A DNA stretch of 24,647 nucleotides from a virus. Shown here one piece after another: positions 1-7,789 of this stretch. Position numbers and translations under genes: made by a program. Positions within the stretch are counted from its first letter, which is position 1, and every line of letters starts with the position of its first letter. A model generated the notes under the pieces. It made no database searches, had not been told where the DNA came from, and saw only the letters and a list, made by a program, of their open reading frames with translations. The stretch spans positions 1 through 24,647 of IMG/VR virus record IMGVR_UViG_3300030012_004578; one strand, written 5' to 3'.

Positions 1-3000
1 CAAATAAGAGAAGAAGCAATCGATAGATTACAAAAAGAAAATCCTGATCTTTCACCAGAACAGATTGCACAACAAGCAGACCTGTTGGCATTACAAGCAG
101 ATACAGCAGACAAAAGAGCACGACAAAGAATATATTCTTTCCAAGGTCCTGATAGAGCCAGACAAGCAGGTGATCCATTTAGTATGCCTGCTACACCAAC
201 AGCATTCAGAACACCAGGTCAAGATTTTATAGGTGGTAGGTTGCAAAGAGATCCAGAATCCATTCGTGAAATGGGTGTTGGTGAAGCAATGTTTGAAGCA
301 TTAAAACCACAAACAATCATGTCAAGAGAAGAACTGGCACAATCAGAAGGTATGAGAAACCAAAGAGCAGCACAGTTCCAGTTGTCCATACAGTCGCCTT
401 CAGATAAGGATCTACCATTTGAACAAGTAGTACAAAGACAAGATGAAAGAGCAAAACAAATTTTCTTGCAGAAGTTAGAAGCAGCAAAACAAGATGCAAG
501 ACAAGAAGTATTGACAACAAATATCAATGCAATGCAACATCCTAATTTTGAAAACTACATAGAAATCAAAGCCATTGAATCAGTCAGAGCAGATATTCGA
601 GATATTCTTGGTGTTAGGCCAATGCATTTTGCAACACGCGACAAGCTACTGGCAGATCCAGATTTTGCAGTACCAGAAACCAGTTTGGTTGCACAAGCCA
701 AAGATTTTGGTATTGAATATTTACTACCTACACTTACAGACGCTACAACAGAAAAGAAGTTTGGTGAGCTGACAGAATCTATGGGTATGACAATCATTCG
801 TGATATTGGTTTGCCATTCAGGATGATCAACAATCCGATAGAAGAAACGCTAGAAAACATGATCGAAGTAAGTTCAGGCCAACCGTTGGAAAAGCAATCC
901 ACAAAAGGCCAGCTTTATGATGCATACAGTATTGACTTGACAGAAGAAGCAGAAGGATACTTTCCAATCGATGCATATTTAAAAGAAGTTGCACTGGAAA
1001 CAGCAACAGGATATACAATGGGTAATGCTTTTGCAGCATATGCAAAGGCACCAGCCAAAGATCCGCAGAAACCAGACATTGGATTGGACCAACAAGATCA
1101 ACTGTTTATTATAGGTACAGCAGCAGAACTGATTATACCATACGGTACATTATTGAAAGCACCAGGATTTGCAGCCAAAGCTACATTTGGTGCAGGTGGT
1201 AGAGCTGTTGGTGCAATGGCTGATGCAGCTAGTTTAGCTAAGTCAGCAAAAGGCACAAAAGCAGCAGGATCACTTAGATCACCTGGTCCAATAGAATCTG
1301 TATATAGATCAAACACATACATTGCAGAAAAAGCAGCAGATAATATTGCAGGTGTTGAGGCAGCAAAAGATATTGTAAGAGCCAGAGCACAAAGAGAAGC
1401 AATCGATATCGCTGGTGATGAAGCAATGGATGTTGCTGCAGAAGGTGCATCAAGAGCAAGAACTGCAACCACCAGAAAAATTCGTAGTGAAGCAGATGCA
1501 AAATCACTTGATGAAGTAAGAGATGTATTGACAGTATCAGATCCAAAAGATCTAGAAAAACTAGAAGAGGTTGCTGGATCAAAAGCAATATCAGATTACA
1601 ATGCAACAGATATTAGAAAAGCATATCCAAGATTTAGTGAAGATCTAAGAAAAAGTATTGATGAAATCTTTGAAGAAAATCTTAAGCAAGCCAAGGCAAA
1701 CAATCTTACAAGAGAAGAAGCAGCACTAGCTGAATATGATTTTATTACAGAACTACGCTTTGCTGATGAACCACTTGAGGTTCGTGTAGGTAAAATAACA
1801 GATGAAGCTATTGATGATGCATTGCTAAGAATGAGACCAGGTGCTAGAAGAGTGGCTGATGATTTACTTGACAAAGCAGATGCCTTACCACAAACACCTG
1901 ACGAATTAAACAAATTTGCTGATGATCTTGACAACTTTATAGAAAGAGCAGCAATGAAAGACGACATGTATGGTGATATGGCAAGAGTCGTATTACGAGA
2001 AGGTGGCGTTAGATATGGTGTTGCAGATGATGTTGTAAATCCTCTCAGTAAAATGCCAGGTATTCCTGAAGAGGCAGCAGCACCAATTCGTGGTGCAGCA
2101 CCACCTGTTGAAAGAGCAGGCGCATCAGCAGCAAGTTTTGAACAGTTAGTCGAAGCAGGTGCAGAAAGACTAGCAAGATTTGATATTGATAAATACACAG
2201 CACTTACAGATCGTATGAGTGTTGCCAATGTTTGGATGCAAAGAAACGGTAAGGTAATCATAGAGCGTGCAAAGAGAAACCTTGAAGCATTTAAAGGCAG
2301 ATACAGAGAATACTTTGAAGGTGTATCACGCAAGACATTACGACGAGATGTAGAACTACAAAGAATCGTTGCAAAAGCAGATGAAGGTCAAGCATTGACA
2401 GCACCAGAAGAATTATATCTTGGTGCAAGAATCTTAGAAATGGAAGCATTACAACGAGGATCAATGAATCGTGCTGATTTGTTTTTCAACAGTGGTGTGG
2501 TAGGTGAAAGAATACAAAAAGCGCCAGAACTAAGATTAAAAGATTTTCAGCCTGGTATTGTTGCAGGATCTATTGCTACGCTGGCTGGTGAGTTAAGTAC
2601 TGGTGGTGCTATTGGTATGATATCAACACGCAACGGACGACAAATCGTTGCAGAAGCCGCTCGACTTGGTTTGAATGTGCTTGGTATTAGAAGATCACCT
2701 GCACAACTTATCAACAAAGCCAAAGAAGCGGCAGGTAAATTAACAAAGAATAGATTTGGAATCACTGAAGCACCAATATACAACATTACAGCAGAACAGC
2801 AGCAGATGAGACAAGCTGTTGTTGCAGCACAAGGTGAAGTAGAAAGAATAGAACAATCAATACGACCAACTGTATCAGCTTATGTTAAGTGGGCAGCAGG
2901 TGAAGCCAAAGATGGTAATGCACAGCAAAGAGGATTGTTTCAAATGATGGTACAAAGCCAGAAACAAGATCCTGCAATGATTTTAACTGGCACACCACCA

Positions 3001-5499
3001 GATACTGAGTTGGCTCTTGGTGCTCAACAAATTCAAGATCTTGGTAGAATCACATTTGGTGCATTGGAAGCACAAGATGCAAAAGCTTTGGTTATCATGG
3101 CAAAAGATTTAGGATTTGTAGATGAGGCCGGTGAGGTTGCTGTTAAAACATTAGACCAATACCAGATACTGATGGGACAGTTTTTGACACAAAACAAAAG
3201 ATATATACCAACAACAGCGATCGAAGGCATGGCGACCAAGGTAAAGGTACCACCTGATTTACAGGCACAAGGATTACCGGCTGTTATTGACAATGCTATT
3301 GATTATGAAGGCACATTTATTGTGGCTGCAGCAAATGGTATGGCAAGACGACGCATAGAAAGAACCATTGCAGAAAAACTGTCAAGATCAAGTATTCGTG
3401 TTGCAGATAGAAAAGAAGCAGAACTTATACTACGCACAGCAACACAAAGACTTAATGATCCGATCACTTACAATCCTTACATGCAAACCAGAAACCAGTT
3501 CCAAAAACTATTGAAAGATTCTGGTTATGACACCAAGCAAACACAAGATATGCTTGATTACATTTATGGTGCAGGTGATCCTGATACATTACCAATACCA
3601 GGTTTAGGTGTATCAAGAGGTAGTATTGAAGACAAACTACGCGCTTTTTATGCTGGTAGAGATATGGATTTGTACAATCAAGTCAGAGCAGCAGGACTAG
3701 GAAACGCTGAAGATCCACTTACATTTGCACAGCAACTAGCATTTACACAAGAAACATTGCTTGGTGATAACTTTATTGGTGTTGTAGGTGCGAATACAAG
3801 AGCTGAACTGGCCAAATTAAAGACAATGATGGGTGATCCAAAATCTCTTGGTCAGTTGGCAAAAGGTTTTGAACAGTTATCTAGACCAGAAAATCAAGGG
3901 GTGCTTGGTAGTATAATGAGCACATTTGGATTCACACTTGGTGATATTCGTAGATCATTTGTATCAGGTCAGTTAGGTGGTAAATACATACCAAACCTCA
4001 GGTATCAAGCAGAAAACATTGCATCTGCACCTTTCTTGGCTGCTATCACACTAGATGGTGGTGCTGCTTCTTTCATGGGCGCAAGGTTTGCCAATCCAAC
4101 AGGTGCAAGACAACTAAGAGTAATGGCACAACAAACACCTGATGCAATCATACCAGGATCATTGAACATTACATATAAGCAGGCATTTGATGCACTACAA
4201 AGATACAATATTGGATCATCAAACAGTGCATTACAACTTAGTGATGTATTATTGAAAGACATAAAAGCCATAGCAAGAGCTGATGCAGCCAAAGCACAAG
4301 GTCAATATGGAAAGCTTTTGATATATGCAGCCGATGATTTGGTTGCATCACAGGCAGGATTAAGAGCCAAGAAAACATCACCTTACATGAAGATGGCAAT
4401 GGATCAAGACTTCTATTTTAGAGAAGCAATGTATTTTGATCAGATCAAGAAAGGTAAAACACTAGAACAGGCAGCAGATATAGCAAGAAATGCATTCTTA
4501 GATTATGGTAAAATGCCACCTGCATTTAAGAAAGCTGGTGCGCGTGGATTACTATACTTATCATTTACATACAGAACAGCAGCAGAAACATTGAAGGCGT
4601 TGTTTAAACCTAATTCTATGGCAAACCTTATCAAGCTTTCTAATTTTCAACGCAGTATGGCAAGATACTATGGTGCGTATGAATATGTAGGTGATAAAAC
4701 ATTACAGTCATTCTTCTTGTATTCTGCAGATCCTGATGTTGATTATGTACAATCATACTTTAGAAACCCATGGACAGCCAATATGATGATGTATTCTCAG
4801 ATGGTTGGTTTCGGCCTTAATGTTTATGCAGGTGATCCAGAAACCACCGTTTCGACCTCTCTAGATGCAGCATTAGATTTCTTTTACCTACCAGTTATTG
4901 ATGTTTTACGAGATCTGGACCCGGATTATAAGAAAGGTGTGCCACCAAAAACAATGTATCAAATTCTGCAAGCACAACACATGGCTGGCAACATTGATTT
5001 ACCAATATACAGTCCAACAAGAATCACAATGGAACTAGCTGAGCAAGGTGGATTACCAGGTGAATCAGTACTGGCAGCACCATTTGGTATGGGAAGACCA
5101 GAAGATGTATCACCGGCTGCATATTATATTGACAGGTATGATTTGGAAGTACGACCAATAGGATCAAAGGTGCCAGGATCTGCAACATTCTCAGATTACC
5201 AATATAGATTTTCATCACAAGCAGGCTACAACAACTTTAGATTAGATGCATTATTTATGGCGACCCTAGGTGCTCAGCGTATGGGTGGTGATGCAACAGG
5301 TGCATTGATCGCAGGTGGTGTGTTGCCGCCAGGTGCTGAATTTGGATATGCGGAAGAAGGATATCCTGTGTTATATTTATTAGGAAGAGAGACACCGATT
5401 AGAGTGCCAAAGGAATGGGAAGTAAGAGACAGACAGATAAGACAAGCCGCTAGTAAATTAAAAGAACTGGAGAAGAGTTATGGCTACAAAGTTGAATAA
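1..5499 (+). CDS. Giant virion/ejection-type protein, 5' end outside the window
   Basis: The frame is open from base 1, so the true start lies upstream. A TTG at 85 is only an internal in-frame codon. At least 1832 residues are visible. The protein is mostly predicted helix rich in Ala, Gln, Arg and Glu, with long charged stretches and a few apolar segments near visible residues 367-388 and 851-875. The C-terminal 350 residues are aromatic and Pro-rich and look more compact. I see no lysozyme, protease or polymerase motif. Size and position, between tail genes and fibre genes in the usual phage order, fit an internal virion (ejection) protein such as the largest core protein of T7-like phages; this is inference from size and context. 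Ala, Thr and Arg are coded almost always by GCA, ACA and AGA. It overlaps the next gene by 20 bases. A large tail or baseplate protein is the main alternative. Confidence 0.6.
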   Translation, partial: QIREEAIDRLQKENPDLSPEQIAQQADLLALQADTADKRARQRIYSFQGPDRARQAGDPFSMPATPTAFRTPGQDFIGGRLQRDPESIREMGVGEAMFEALKPQTIMSREELAQSEGMRNQRAAQFQLSIQSPSDKDLPFEQVVQRQDERAKQIFLQKLEAAKQDARQEVLTTNINAMQHPNFENYIEIKAIESVRADIRDILGVRPMHFATRDKLLADPDFAVPETSLVAQAKDFGIEYLLPTLTDATTEKKFGELTESMGMTIIRDIGLPFRMINNPIEETLENMIEVSSGQPLEKQSTKGQLYDAYSIDLTEEAEGYFPIDAYLKEVALETATGYTMGNAFAAYAKAPAKDPQKPDIGLDQQDQLFIIGTAAELIIPYGTLLKAPGFAAKATFGAGGRAVGAMADAASLAKSAKGTKAAGSLRSPGPIESVYRSNTYIAEKAADNIAGVEAAKDIVRARAQREAIDIAGDEAMDVAAEGASRARTATTRKIRSEADAKSLDEVRDVLTVSDPKDLEKLEEVAGSKAISDYNATDIRKAYPRFSEDLRKSIDEIFEENLKQAKANNLTREEAALAEYDFITELRFADEPLEVRVGKITDEAIDDALLRMRPGARRVADDLLDKADALPQTPDELNKFADDLDNFIERAAMKDDMYGDMARVVLREGGVRYGVADDVVNPLSKMPGIPEEAAAPIRGAAPPVERAGASAASFEQLVEAGAERLARFDIDKYTALTDRMSVANVWMQRNGKVIIERAKRNLEAFKGRYREYFEGVSRKTLRRDVELQRIVAKADEGQALTAPEELYLGARILEMEALQRGSMNRADLFFNSGVVGERIQKAPELRLKDFQPGIVAGSIATLAGELSTGGAIGMISTRNGRQIVAEAARLGLNVLGIRRSPAQLINKAKEAAGKLTKNRFGITEAPIYNITAEQQQMRQAVVAAQGEVERIEQSIRPTVSAYVKWAAGEAKDGNAQQRGLFQMMVQSQKQDPAMILTGTPPDTELALGAQQIQDLGRITFGALEAQDAKALVIMAKDLGFVDEAGEVAVKTLDQYQILMGQFLTQNKRYIPTTAIEGMATKVKVPPDLQAQGLPAVIDNAIDYEGTFIVAAANGMARRRIERTIAEKLSRSSIRVADRKEAELILRTATQRLNDPITYNPYMQTRNQFQKLLKDSGYDTKQTQDMLDYIYGAGDPDTLPIPGLGVSRGSIEDKLRAFYAGRDMDLYNQVRAAGLGNAEDPLTFAQQLAFTQETLLGDNFIGVVGANTRAELAKLKTMMGDPKSLGQLAKGFEQLSRPENQGVLGSIMSTFGFTLGDIRRSFVSGQLGGKYIPNLRYQAENIASAPFLAAITLDGGAASFMGARFANPTGARQLRVMAQQTPDAIIPGSLNITYKQAFDALQRYNIGSSNSALQLSDVLLKDIKAIARADAAKAQGQYGKLLIYAADDLVASQAGLRAKKTSPYMKMAMDQDFYFREAMYFDQIKKGKTLEQAADIARNAFLDYGKMPPAFKKAGARGLLYLSFTYRTAAETLKALFKPNSMANLIKLSNFQRSMARYYGAYEYVGDKTLQSFFLYSADPDVDYVQSYFRNPWTANMMMYSQMVGFGLNVYAGDPETTVSTSLDAALDFFYLPVIDVLRDLDPDYKKGVPPKTMYQILQAQHMAGNIDLPIYSPTRITMELAEQGGLPGESVLAAPFGMGRPEDVSPAAYYIDRYDLEVRPIGSKVPGSATFSDYQYRFSSQAGYNNFRLDALFMATLGAQRMGGDATGALIAGGVLPPGAEFGYAEEGYPVLYLLGRETPIRVPKEWEVRDRQIRQAASKLKELEKSYGYKVE

Positions 5500-5788
5500 G
5501 AAGAAGATGCCGTGTAATAAACCTCGTAAATCACCTAACCCGAAGAAGAAGAGAGTGGTTAAGGCTTGTGAGGGTGGTAAAGAAAAAATCATACATTATG
5601 GTGCTGCTGGCTTTGGCCACAACTATAGCAAAGCAGCTCGTAAATCTTTCAGAGCCAGACATGGTTGTGATAAGAAAAAATCTAAACTAACTGCTTCATA
5701 CTGGGCATGCCGTGATCTATGGTCTGCAGGTGGGAAGAAGAAAACAACAGGCACTAAAGGTGGTGTCGCAAAACGGCGGAGGAAATAA
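5480..5788 (+). CDS. Small basic phage protein with conserved Cys/Gly core
   Basis: 102 residues, about one third Lys/Arg. The ATG lies inside the end of the giant gene and is preceded by GGAGAAG. A basic N-terminus with one Cys leads to a core with the motif KACEGGKEKIIHYG (about residues 28-41), then a KSFRARHGC segment and an aromatic C-terminal motif around SYWACRDLW, followed by a basic tail. I recall this core as a recurrent small protein of marine phages of unknown function, and I have not searched it. Four Cys residues could bind a metal but the spacing is not a standard finger. It ends in TAATG, which provides the start of the next gene, so translation is probably coupled. A DNA-binding or virion accessory role is plausible but not shown. 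Confidence 0.75.
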   Translation: MATKLNKKKMPCNKPRKSPNPKKKRVVKACEGGKEKIIHYGAAGFGHNYSKAARKSFRARHGCDKKKSKLTASYWACRDLWSAGGKKKTTGTKGGVAKRRRK

Positions 5789-5898
5789 TGCCAAAAGGAA
5801 AAGGATACGGGAAACCGATGAAGAAAAAGAAGCCAGTACGCAAGGTCAAAAAGCCAGTAAAGCGTAAGGTCAAAAAGCCAGTAAAAAAAAAGTACTAA
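5788..5898 (+). CDS. Lys-rich 36-residue peptide; 0-frame product of a candidate frameshift site
   Basis: The ATG overlaps the previous stop (TAATG) and has a strong ribosome site, GGAGG, six bases upstream. The product starts MPKGKGYGKP and then carries two copies of a KVKKPVK-type repeat; 19 of 36 residues are Lys or Arg. It stops at 5896-5898 just after a run of nine A. In this frame the run contains the heptamer A AAA AAG at 5886-5892, the classic bacterial -1 slippery sequence, with a possible stem-loop starting 4-5 bases later. A -1 shift joins it to the downstream frame and gives an 85-residue protein. The short peptide may therefore be only the non-shifted product. Function unknown; the composition is protamine-like. 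Confidence 0.7.
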   Translation: MPKGKGYGKPMKKKKPVRKVKKPVKRKVKKPVKKKY

Positions 5899-6044
5899 AG
5901 CTTACTGAGGCTCAGAATAAAAAGCTTTCTATGCATAAGAAACATCACTCAGCCAAGCATATGGCAATGATGAGAAAACTTATGAAAGAAGGAAAATCAT
6001 TCGGAGCAGCACACAGAGCAGCACAAAAGAAGGTTGGAAAATGA
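5788..6044 (+). CDS. Candidate -1 frameshift fusion, 85 residues (join 5788-5892, 5892-6044)
   Basis: The downstream frame contains the conserved-looking module LTEAQNKKLSMHKKHHSAKH followed by MMRKLMKEGKSF and AAHRAAQKKVGK. That module begins before the only downstream ATG (5931). The ATG has no Shine-Dalgarno sequence at proper distance, and no ATG, GTG or TTG lies between the last upstream stop in that frame (5865-5867) and 5931. A -1 shift at A AAA AAG gives 35 residues from the first frame and 50 from the second, ending at TGA 6042-6044, which overlaps the next ATG. Alternatives are a base missing from the A run in the assembly, transcriptional slippage, or a separate 37-residue gene from 5931. 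The role is unknown. I recall the His/Lys/Met-rich C-terminal module from other phages as a stand-alone or Lys-fused small protein. Confidence 0.6.
5886..5928 (+). promoter_or_regulatory. Slippery heptamer plus downstream stem-loop (recoding signal candidate)
   Basis: A AAA AAG occupies 5886-5892 in register with the upstream frame. After a 4-base spacer, AAAGCTT (5897-5903) can pair with AAGCTTT (5922-5928). Inside, CTGA (5905-5908) can pair with TCAG (5912-5915) around a GGC loop. The 0-frame TAA is at 5896-5898. The pieces and spacing match the known dnaX-type -1 frameshift layout; activity is inferred. Confidence 0.6.
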
Positions 6045-6268
6045 AGAAAAAAAAGGTAGTGCGCCGTCGGCGTAAAAAAGCATTGCCAAAACAGTATAAG
6101 GCCCCAAAAGGATCGTCGCGAGAGAAGAAGCTGAGACGAGCTGCTGCATTGTACAAAGCTGGTAGAAAACAAGAAGCATTTAAACTAAGAGAAGAAATGG
6201 AGAAGAAAGAGCGTGCCAAAAAAAGTAAAAAGAAAAGCACCCGCAAAAAAGGGAAAGCGAAAAAGTAG
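6041..6268 (+). CDS. Very basic 75-residue protein
   Basis: The start codon overlaps the previous stop as ATGA. About half of the residues (37 of 75 by hand count) are Lys or Arg, including RRRR at 8-11 and Lys runs at both ends. The middle, roughly residues 27-58, has heptad-like Leu/Ala spacing and alternating charge and probably forms one helix. There are no Cys residues and no membrane segment. The last 56 bases are also read by the next gene in another frame. Upstream ribosome binding is weak (AAGG some 10 bases before), so expression may depend on coupling. The product resembles ribosomal or protamine-like basic peptides in composition only; I do not recognise a family. DNA or RNA binding inside the virion or nucleoid is a guess. 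Confidence 0.65.
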   Translation: MKKKKVVRRRRKKALPKQYKAPKGSSREKKLRRAAALYKAGRKQEAFKLREEMEKKERAKKSKKKSTRKKGKAKK

Positions 6269-6500
6269 TTTGATGGAAACACTTCGTAAGAAAGCGAAGG
6301 GTACCAAATTTACTGCATCACAACTTAGAAAATCATATAATCGTGGCTTGGCTGCTTATGCATCCTCAGGATCACGCAAAGGTATGTCGTCGCACCAATG
6401 GGCAATGGCACGCGTGAATTCTGTATTGCGTGGTGGAAAAGCAAGATCAATCGACTTTCCAAAGAAAGGAAAGAAGAAAACTACAAGGAAGAAGAAATGA
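6213..6500 (+). CDS. Small basic phage protein with SSGSR and HQWAMARVNS motifs
   Basis: 95 residues from a GTG start, which gives MPKK at the N-terminus; ATG 6273 is an alternative start giving 75 residues but has no clear ribosome site. Basic arms flank a compact core at about residues 33-77 with YNRGLAAYASSGSR, then MSSHQWAMARVNSVLRGG. I recall this core from small proteins of unknown function in many environmental phages; it was not searched. The first 56 bases overlap the previous gene in another frame, so both frames there are Lys-rich. It ends in ATGA, overlapping the start of a Cys-rich mini-gene. The conserved-looking core suggests a folded structural or nucleic-acid-associated protein rather than just a basic tail. 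Confidence 0.7.
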   Translation: MPKKVKRKAPAKKGKRKSSLMETLRKKAKGTKFTASQLRKSYNRGLAAYASSGSRKGMSSHQWAMARVNSVLRGGKARSIDFPKKGKKKTTRKKK

Positions 6501-6553
6501 AACAGTGCGAATGTGAATGCCCTTGCTGTAAGGAGGGAGCATGTCAAAAATAA
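6497..6553 (+). CDS. 18-residue Cys-rich micro-protein
   Basis: The ATG overlaps the previous stop (ATGA). The product is MKQCECECPCCKEGACQK, with six Cys among 18 residues in a CxCxCxCC pattern. It is too small for most gene finders. Its 3' end contains the AGGAGGG ribosome site and the first 13 bases of the next gene, so it may act as a coupling leader, as a metal-binding peptide, or both. Longer phage proteins with serial CxC motifs are in my memory, so it may be a shortened member; this was not checked. Chance is an alternative because of its size, but the stop-start overlap and composition argue for a real gene. Confidence 0.5.
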   Translation: MKQCECECPCCKEGACQK

Positions 6554-6735
6554 TACAATGGATTAACGAGAATAAAATCCGTGTAGGTTTCGTAGGCGGT
6601 GCCATAGTAATAGGTAGCGTTTGGGGAACATGTACTCTAGAACCAAATATAGGAGGTCAGGATGCCGAGATCGAAATACAGCAAGAAGCAGAAAGCTCTA
6701 GCAGCGATGGCAGTGCCGCGGAACAGGATAACTAA
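6541..6735 (+). CDS. Small single-pass membrane protein with acidic tail
   Basis: 64 residues with a strong AGGAGGG site just upstream of the ATG. A short polar, partly basic N-terminus (residues 1-14) is followed by an apolar segment rich in Gly, Val and Ile (about 15-29), then GTCTLEP and a Glu/Ser/Asp-rich tail. One Cys (31) follows the apolar segment but the preceding Thr does not fit a lipobox, so a lipoprotein is unlikely. I recall similar small proteins (Trp/Asn-rich start, membrane segment, GTC, acidic tail) from marine phages with no known job. Possible roles are a membrane or lysis accessory. Its 3' part overlaps the next basic gene in another frame. Confidence 0.65.
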   Translation: MSKIIQWINENKIRVGFVGGAIVIGSVWGTCTLEPNIGGQDAEIEIQQEAESSSSDGSAAEQDN

Positions 6736-6835
6736 AGCCGATCTGCTTGCGCTTAGGAAAAAAAAGAAGCTTAAGGTGAAGCCAACGGCTAAACAAAAAG
6801 CAATAGAACATCTCAAAAAGAAGAGGAAGAAGTAA
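6662..6835 (+). CDS. 57-residue basic protein (PRSKYSKKQK family-like)
   Basis: This short gene starts at an ATG preceded by AGGAGG at ideal distance, within the acidic tail of the membrane protein gene in another frame. The product starts MPRSKYSKKQKALAAMAVPR, continues with a NRITKADLLALRKKKK segment, and ends in LKKKRKK. I recall the KYSKKQK...A...NKIT.ADL..LR pattern from other small phage proteins of unknown function. It stops in TAATG, overlapping the next start. About 40% of residues are Lys or Arg. It is the last member of the basic cluster. A nucleic-acid-associated role is inferred from charge only. Confidence 0.7.
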   Translation: MPRSKYSKKQKALAAMAVPRNRITKADLLALRKKKKLKVKPTAKQKAIEHLKKKRKK

Positions 6836-7299
6836 TGGGACAACAAACTAAAATTCATACCAGTACAGTTTCAAGTTGGGGAGACACAGTAAATAACAAT
6901 GCTGTATGGGACAACGCCTGGGATTTTACTGAACATGCTATATTTAATCAATCAGATCTTAACTTAACATATGCTGTTAGTTCTTCTGAGCCTGCAACTT
7001 TACGAATCGGTCAAGTTGTATTTACAGGAACAGGAACGGTACCAACATCTGATGCAGAGCGTGATGGTATAGAAATACTAATCGCTTCACATTCAGGATT
7101 TGGTCGTGATCACATGATTTTTCATGGCAAAGGCACATATTCAAAAGTAAAGTACGATACAACAAAGGTCATTGCATCATTCGATGTTGATCAAGACATA
7201 TCACTTGATAGTACCGATAACATTTACATTACTGTAAGATGTGAAGGATCAAGTGCTTTGACTGCTGATAAGGGTAGAATAACCGTACAACAGTCATAA
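6835..7299 (+). CDS. Beta-rich structural protein, unknown
   Basis: 154 residues; the start overlaps the previous stop as TAATG, and AGAGGAAG lies upstream. Alternating polar and apolar residues with many Thr, Ser, Asp and Gly suggest a beta-sandwich, as in tail, fibre-associated or decoration proteins. It has one Cys near the C-terminus, no membrane segment and no enzyme motif. It precedes another protein of similar size and character (7336-7779), and a fibre gene follows. The two small neighbours may be related or form one virion substructure, but I see no clear sequence match between them. The structural assignment rests on composition and place. Confidence 0.6.
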   Translation: MGQQTKIHTSTVSSWGDTVNNNAVWDNAWDFTEHAIFNQSDLNLTYAVSSSEPATLRIGQVVFTGTGTVPTSDAERDGIEILIASHSGFGRDHMIFHGKGTYSKVKYDTTKVIASFDVDQDISLDSTDNIYITVRCEGSSALTADKGRITVQQS

Positions 7300-7335
7300 A
7301 AATACATATTCTCAGAAGAAGAAGCAGGAGAAGAC

Positions 7336-7779
7336 ATGCCAAAAGTGGGCACTTTTATACATAGAACCAAGAAAACTGGTTTGTCTGTTGCGTACAATAA
7401 CAGCTTTAGTACCAGCAAATCAGTAGTCTTAAGTTTAAATGACACCGACAAGCGTGCCGGATACGGATCACCAGGAAAAGTAGGCGGATTTTTTGTTGGC
7501 AAGTTGCAACTCGTAAGGATGAGGGGTGCAATAAGTGGTGGTACAAATAATATTACGATCAAAGCAACATGGGATTCCACCGGTCGTGAGCAAATTTTAT
7601 CACCAACTGTTGTACTTATTAGCGCTGATCAACTAGATGTTGATGGATCTGGATCACACTCAATAACACTTTTAGTAGATGCATCTGTAGCCAATGACAC
7701 TGACGACTTTTACTTGTTCGTAAAAACCGACACTGGCACATTTACAGTATCGGAGTGTGAATGCACTTGGATCGAGTAG
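7336..7779 (+). CDS. Beta-rich structural protein, unknown
   Basis: 147 residues with CAGGAGAAG a few bases before the ATG. The N-terminus (MPKVGTFIHRTKKTG) is basic; the rest alternates apolar and Ser/Thr/Asp/Gly residues, typical of beta-rich virion proteins. Near the C-terminus a SECECTW stretch holds two Cys. The segment around IKATWDSTGREQILSPT looks like a domain core. No known catalytic motif was seen. It sits between another small beta-rich protein and the fibre genes. A tail-tip, fibre-adaptor or capsid-spike part is possible; the assignment to the virion is by context. Confidence 0.6.
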   Translation: MPKVGTFIHRTKKTGLSVAYNNSFSTSKSVVLSLNDTDKRAGYGSPGKVGGFFVGKLQLVRMRGAISGGTNNITIKATWDSTGREQILSPTVVLISADQLDVDGSGSHSITLLVDASVANDTDDFYLFVKTDTGTFTVSECECTWIE

Positions 7780-7789
7780 GGGGTGAATC

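Noticed and set aside
1596-2333. 245-residue minus-strand frame inside the giant gene
   Set aside because: It is the antisense of strongly biased codons (GCA, AGA, GAT), giving a Ser/Leu/Ala-rich product with no ribosome site.
1-5499. Virion RNA polymerase of the N4 type
   Set aside because: No T7-like polymerase motifs were recognised in the visible part, though the missing N-terminus was not seen.
6213-6268. Second frameshift between overlapping basic genes
   Set aside because: The shift needed would be +1, the -1 frame closes at once, and the downstream gene has its own plausible GTG start.
6541-6735. Lipoprotein signal in the small membrane protein
   Set aside because: The residues before Cys31 are Trp-Gly-Thr, and Thr at -1 does not fit a lipobox.
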